A stretch of DNA of 8,618 bases from JBFHRE01 sp036745195 (GTDB lineage Bacteria; Actinomycetota; Acidimicrobiia; Spongiisociales; ZC4RG35), in the NCBI GenBank assembly GCA_036745195.1, contig DAIOGO010000110.1, positions 1 to 8,618 of the forward strand, in the 5' to 3' direction. Both the position numbers and the translations under genes were made by a program. Under the pieces are notes generated by a model. It had not been told where the DNA came from. It saw only the letters and a program-made list of their open reading frames with translations, and did not search any database. Of the stretch, positions 6,114 to 8,618 are shown one piece after another. Position 1 is the stretch's first letter. Each line of letters opens with the position of its first letter.

Positions 6114-7601
6114 ATGATCAACCACTGGATCGACGGGGCGCTCCGCCCGGGGCGCTCGGGCAAGAGCGGACCCGTGTACGACCCGGCCACCGGCCGGGTC
6201 CAGGACGAGGTGGCCCTCGCCTCCGTCGAGGAGGTCGACGAGGCGGTGGCGGCGGCCAAGGCCGCCTTCCCCGGCTGGCGGGATGCCCCGCTGGTCCGAC
6301 GCCAGCGGGTGATGTTCGCCTACCGGGAACTGGTCCAGAACCACCTGGACGACTTCGCCAAGATCCTGACCATGGAACACGGCAAGACGCTGGACGACGC
6401 CCGGGGTGAGGTTCAGCGCGGGCTCGAGGTGGTCGAGTTCGCCTGCGCCATTCCCCATCTGCTCAAGGGCGAGTTCTCCGAACAGGTGTCGACCGGGGTG
6501 GACACGTTCACCATCCGTCAGCCGCTCGGGGTCGTGGCGGGGATCACCCCCTTCAACTTCCCGGCGATGGTCCCGATGTGGATGTACCCGATGGCGATCG
6601 CCTGTGGCAACACCTTCGTTTTGAAGCCGTCCGAGAAGGACCCGTCGGCCTCGTTGCTGGCGGCCGAATTGCTGGCCGAAGCCGGCCTCCCGGCGGGGGT
6701 GTTCAACGTGATCCATGGCGACAAGGTGGCGGTCGACCGGATCCTCGAGCACCCCGACATCGCCGCCGTCTCCTTCGTCGGGTCGACCCCGATCGCCCAC
6801 TACGTCTACGAGACCGGCACCCGGCACGGCAAGCGGGTGCAGGCCCTGGGTGGCGCCAAGAACCACATGATCGTGCTCCCCGACGCCGACATGGACCTGG
6901 CGGCCGACGCCGCCGTCTCCGCCGGCTACGGCTCGGCCGGCGAGCGCTGCATGGCGATTTCGGTGGTCGTCACCGTGGGTGATGCCGCCGACCGGCTGAT
7001 TCCCCGGATCGAGGAGCGAATCGGCAAGCTCAGCGTCGGTCCCGGGCTCCAGCCCGGCGCCGAGATGGGTCCACTCGTGACCGGAGAACACCGGGATCGG
7101 GTGGTCGGGTTCATCGCCAAGGGCGAGGCGGAGGGCGCCACCCTGCTCCGCGATGGGCGGACGCTGAAGATCGAGGGCAACGAGGACGGCTTCTTCGTCG
7201 GCCCCACCCTCTTCGATCACGTCACGACCGACATGGCGATCTACCAGCACGAGATCTTCGGCCCGGTGCTGTCGGTGGTGCGAGCCGAACGCTACGAGGA
7301 CGCCATCCGGATGATCAACGACAGCCCCTATGGCAACGGGACGGCCGTGTTCACCAACGACGGGGGAGCGGCCCGCAAGTTCCAGAACGAGATCCAGGTG
7401 GGGATGGTGGGGATCAACGTTCCCATCCCGGTCCCGCTCAGCTTCTACAGCTTCGGCGGGTGGAAGGACTCGATCTTCGGCTCGCACGGGATCTACGGCC
7501 CCGACGGGATCCACTTCTACACCCGCCAGAAGCTGTTGATCACCCGCTGGCCAGACCCGATCCACCGTGGCGTCGACCTCGGGTTCCCCCAACATGGTTG
7601 A
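6114..7601 (+). CDS. mmsA: CoA-acylating (methyl)malonate-semialdehyde dehydrogenase
   Basis: NAD+- and CoA-dependent aldehyde dehydrogenase, 495 aa, full length. It turns malonate semialdehyde into acetyl-CoA + CO2 and methylmalonate semialdehyde into propionyl-CoA + CO2, the last steps of uracil and thymine reductive breakdown. The MmsA/IolA signature PFNFPAMVPMWMYPMAIACG is at 146-165, the nucleophile is C279 (SAGERCMA), the cofactor loop FVGSTPIAHY is at 221-230, and HEIFGPVLSV is at 379-388. At the ALGGAKNH segment (244-251) the general-base glutamate of hydrolytic aldehyde dehydrogenases is absent, as expected for the CoA-acylating branch. The purine-rich stretch GAGGAAGG (6102-6109) overlaps the hydA stop and lies 4 nt before ATG 6114, indicating tight coupling. 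A role in valine or inositol breakdown is possible for the family, but the neighbours favour pyrimidine use. Confidence 0.94.
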   Translation: MINHWIDGALRPGRSGKSGPVYDPATGRVQDEVALASVEEVDEAVAAAKAAFPGWRDAPLVRRQRVMFAYRELVQNHLDDFAKILTMEHGKTLDDARGEVQRGLEVVEFACAIPHLLKGEFSEQVSTGVDTFTIRQPLGVVAGITPFNFPAMVPMWMYPMAIACGNTFVLKPSEKDPSASLLAAELLAEAGLPAGVFNVIHGDKVAVDRILEHPDIAAVSFVGSTPIAHYVYETGTRHGKRVQALGGAKNHMIVLPDADMDLAADAAVSAGYGSAGERCMAISVVVTVGDAADRLIPRIEERIGKLSVGPGLQPGAEMGPLVTGEHRDRVVGFIAKGEAEGATLLRDGRTLKIEGNEDGFFVGPTLFDHVTTDMAIYQHEIFGPVLSVVRAERYEDAIRMINDSPYGNGTAVFTNDGGAARKFQNEIQVGMVGINVPIPVPLSFYSFGGWKDSIFGSHGIYGPDGIHFYTRQKLLITRWPDPIHRGVDLGFPQHG

Positions 7602-7608
7602 ACGACCC

Positions 7609-8610
7609 ATGGACTTCGGAGTCGTCCTCCAGACCGACCCCCCCGCCTCGCGGGTGATCGATCTGAGCAGACGAGCAGAGGCCAACGGGTTCGGATACGG
7701 CTGGGCCTTCGATTCGCACGTGTTGTGGCAGGAGCCGTTCGTCATCTTCTCTCAGATGCTGTCCGCCACCGAGAAGATGATCGTGGGACCGATGGTCACC
7801 AACCCGGGAACCCGGGACTGGACGGTGCTGGCGTCGCTGTTCGCCACCCTCAACGACATGTTCGACGGGCGGACCATCTGTGGGATGGGCCGGGGCGACT
7901 CCGCCCTCCGTTACATCGGCAAACAACCCACCAGCTTGGAGACGATGACCGAGGCGATGGATGTGATCAAACGCCTGGTGGCGGGCGAAGAGGTCCAGTA
8001 CGAGGGAAAGCCGTTGCGGATCCCGTGGATCACCCAGGGCTGGGATCTGCCGATGTGGGCCGCCGGGTACGGCCCCAAGGCGCTGCAGACCGTCGGTCGA
8101 CACGCCGACGGCTTCATCCTGCAACTGGCCGATCCGCAGATCCTCGAGTGGACGATGACAGCCGTTCGCACCGCCGCCACCGAAGCGGGTCGTGACCCCG
8201 ACGACATCTCGATCTGTGTGGTCGCCCCCGCCTATGTCGGTGACAACATCGAATCACAGCGCGACCAGTTGCGCTGGTTCGGGGGGATGGTCGGCAACCA
8301 TGTCCACGACCTCGTCACCCGCTACGGTCAGGAGTCGGACACCATCCCCAAGGTGTTGACCGACTACATCCGGCAGCGGGAGGGTTACGACTACGAGCAT
8401 CACGGCCGGGCCGGCAACCCCGACACCCAATTCGTCCCCGACGAGGTGATCGACCGCTTCTGTGTGCTCGGGACGGTGGAGCAGCATGTCGAGAAGCTGA
8501 CCTTGCTCAAGGAGATGGGTGTCGACCAGTTCGGCATCTACCTGATGCACGACAACCAAGAAGGCACCCTCGACGCCTACGGCAGCGAAATCATCCCCCG
8601 CCTGGGGTGA
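7609..8610 (+). CDS. LLM-class flavin/F420-dependent oxidoreductase (resembles TIGR03842 group)
   Basis: Luciferase-like TIM-barrel oxidoreductase, 333 aa, full length for the bacterial LLM family. Visible features: the barrel start MDFGVVLQTDPPASRVIDLS at 1-20, RAEANGFGYGWAFDSHVLW at 22-40, MVTNPGTRDWTVLASLFATL at 62-81, the glycine-rich CGMGRGDSALRYIG at 91-104 that in this family contacts the cofactor phosphate, and MWAAGYGPKALQTVGRHADG at 149-168. It resembles the clade annotated as F420-dependent, but the sequence does not prove F420 rather than FMN. ATG 7609 is chosen because MDFGVVLQ is the conserved beginning; it starts 7 bp after the mmsA stop and has no clear ribosome site. In-frame ATG 7594 (MVERPMDFG) overlaps mmsA by 8 bp and is the alternative. 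Its reaction is unknown. The context suggests a redox step on a pyrimidine or related heterocycle, but this is speculation. It is distinct from RutA in length and motifs as far as I can judge. Confidence 0.88.
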   Translation: MDFGVVLQTDPPASRVIDLSRRAEANGFGYGWAFDSHVLWQEPFVIFSQMLSATEKMIVGPMVTNPGTRDWTVLASLFATLNDMFDGRTICGMGRGDSALRYIGKQPTSLETMTEAMDVIKRLVAGEEVQYEGKPLRIPWITQGWDLPMWAAGYGPKALQTVGRHADGFILQLADPQILEWTMTAVRTAATEAGRDPDDISICVVAPAYVGDNIESQRDQLRWFGGMVGNHVHDLVTRYGQESDTIPKVLTDYIRQREGYDYEHHGRAGNPDTQFVPDEVIDRFCVLGTVEQHVEKLTLLKEMGVDQFGIYLMHDNQEGTLDAYGSEIIPRLG

Positions 8611-8618
8611 GGATCGCG

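Noticed and set aside
4655..7745. Very long antisense open frames (4655-6259 and 5709-7745 on the - strand)
   Set aside because: They mirror hydA, mmsA and the start of the LLM gene. Their translations are His/Asp/Gly/Val-rich shadows typical of high-GC codon bias, with no recognisable motif.
7609..8610. RutA (pyrimidine oxygenase) assignment for the LLM gene
   Set aside because: None of the other Rut genes is present, and the motifs match the shorter F420-type LLM group better. The neighbouring enzymes belong to the reductive route.

Overview
The window is a high-GC bacterial segment with seven genes, all on the + strand and packed as one probable operon. They encode import of a pyrimidine-like compound and its breakdown by the reductive (dihydropyrimidine) route. 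The coding style is G/C-rich with GTG as well as ATG starts, and one gene belongs to a luciferase-like family common in F420-using actinomycetes. Together these suggest an actinobacterium, possibly of the Acidimicrobiia type; this is inferred from style and protein flavour only. A run of exactly 100 N inside one gene shows that this is a scaffolded draft assembly or metagenome bin.

Layout. Positions 1-207 hold no convincing gene. They contain a G/C-rich hairpin and repeat block (about 6-46) and a phased array of eight 7-bp units, GACGCAN (74-129). Next come ABC permease 1 (208-1083), the ABC ATPase (1080-1883) and ABC permease 2 (1880-2659), which overlap one another by 4 bp. An 89-bp spacer leads to the periplasmic/lipoprotein substrate-binding protein of the NMT1/THI5-like class (2749-3717), which is interrupted by the assembly gap at 2793-2892. 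An 81-bp spacer with a strong 11-bp hairpin separates the transport genes from the enzymes: a nitrilase-superfamily N-carbamoyl amidohydrolase, likely beta-ureidopropionase (3799-4641); dihydropyrimidinase/hydantoinase (4682-6103); CoA-acylating (methyl)malonate-semialdehyde dehydrogenase (6114-7601); and an LLM-class flavin/F420 oxidoreductase (7609-8610). The window ends 8 bp after that stop.

How the genes fit together (inference from known families). The four-part ABC importer takes up a pyrimidine, dihydropyrimidine, hydantoin or N-carbamoyl compound. Dihydropyrimidinase opens dihydrouracil or dihydrothymine to N-carbamoyl-beta-alanine or N-carbamoyl-beta-aminoisobutyrate. The amidohydrolase releases CO2, NH3 and beta-alanine or beta-aminoisobutyrate. 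After a transamination not encoded here, the MmsA-type dehydrogenase converts the semialdehyde to acetyl-CoA or propionyl-CoA. Two expected activities are missing from the window: the pyrimidine-reducing first step and the beta-alanine aminotransferase. The LLM-class enzyme has no established place in this route and is the most open question here. The pathway itself is known; the less ordinary points are the LLM partner, the two-permease importer, the hairpin dividing transport from catabolic genes, and the heptamer array upstream of the first gene.
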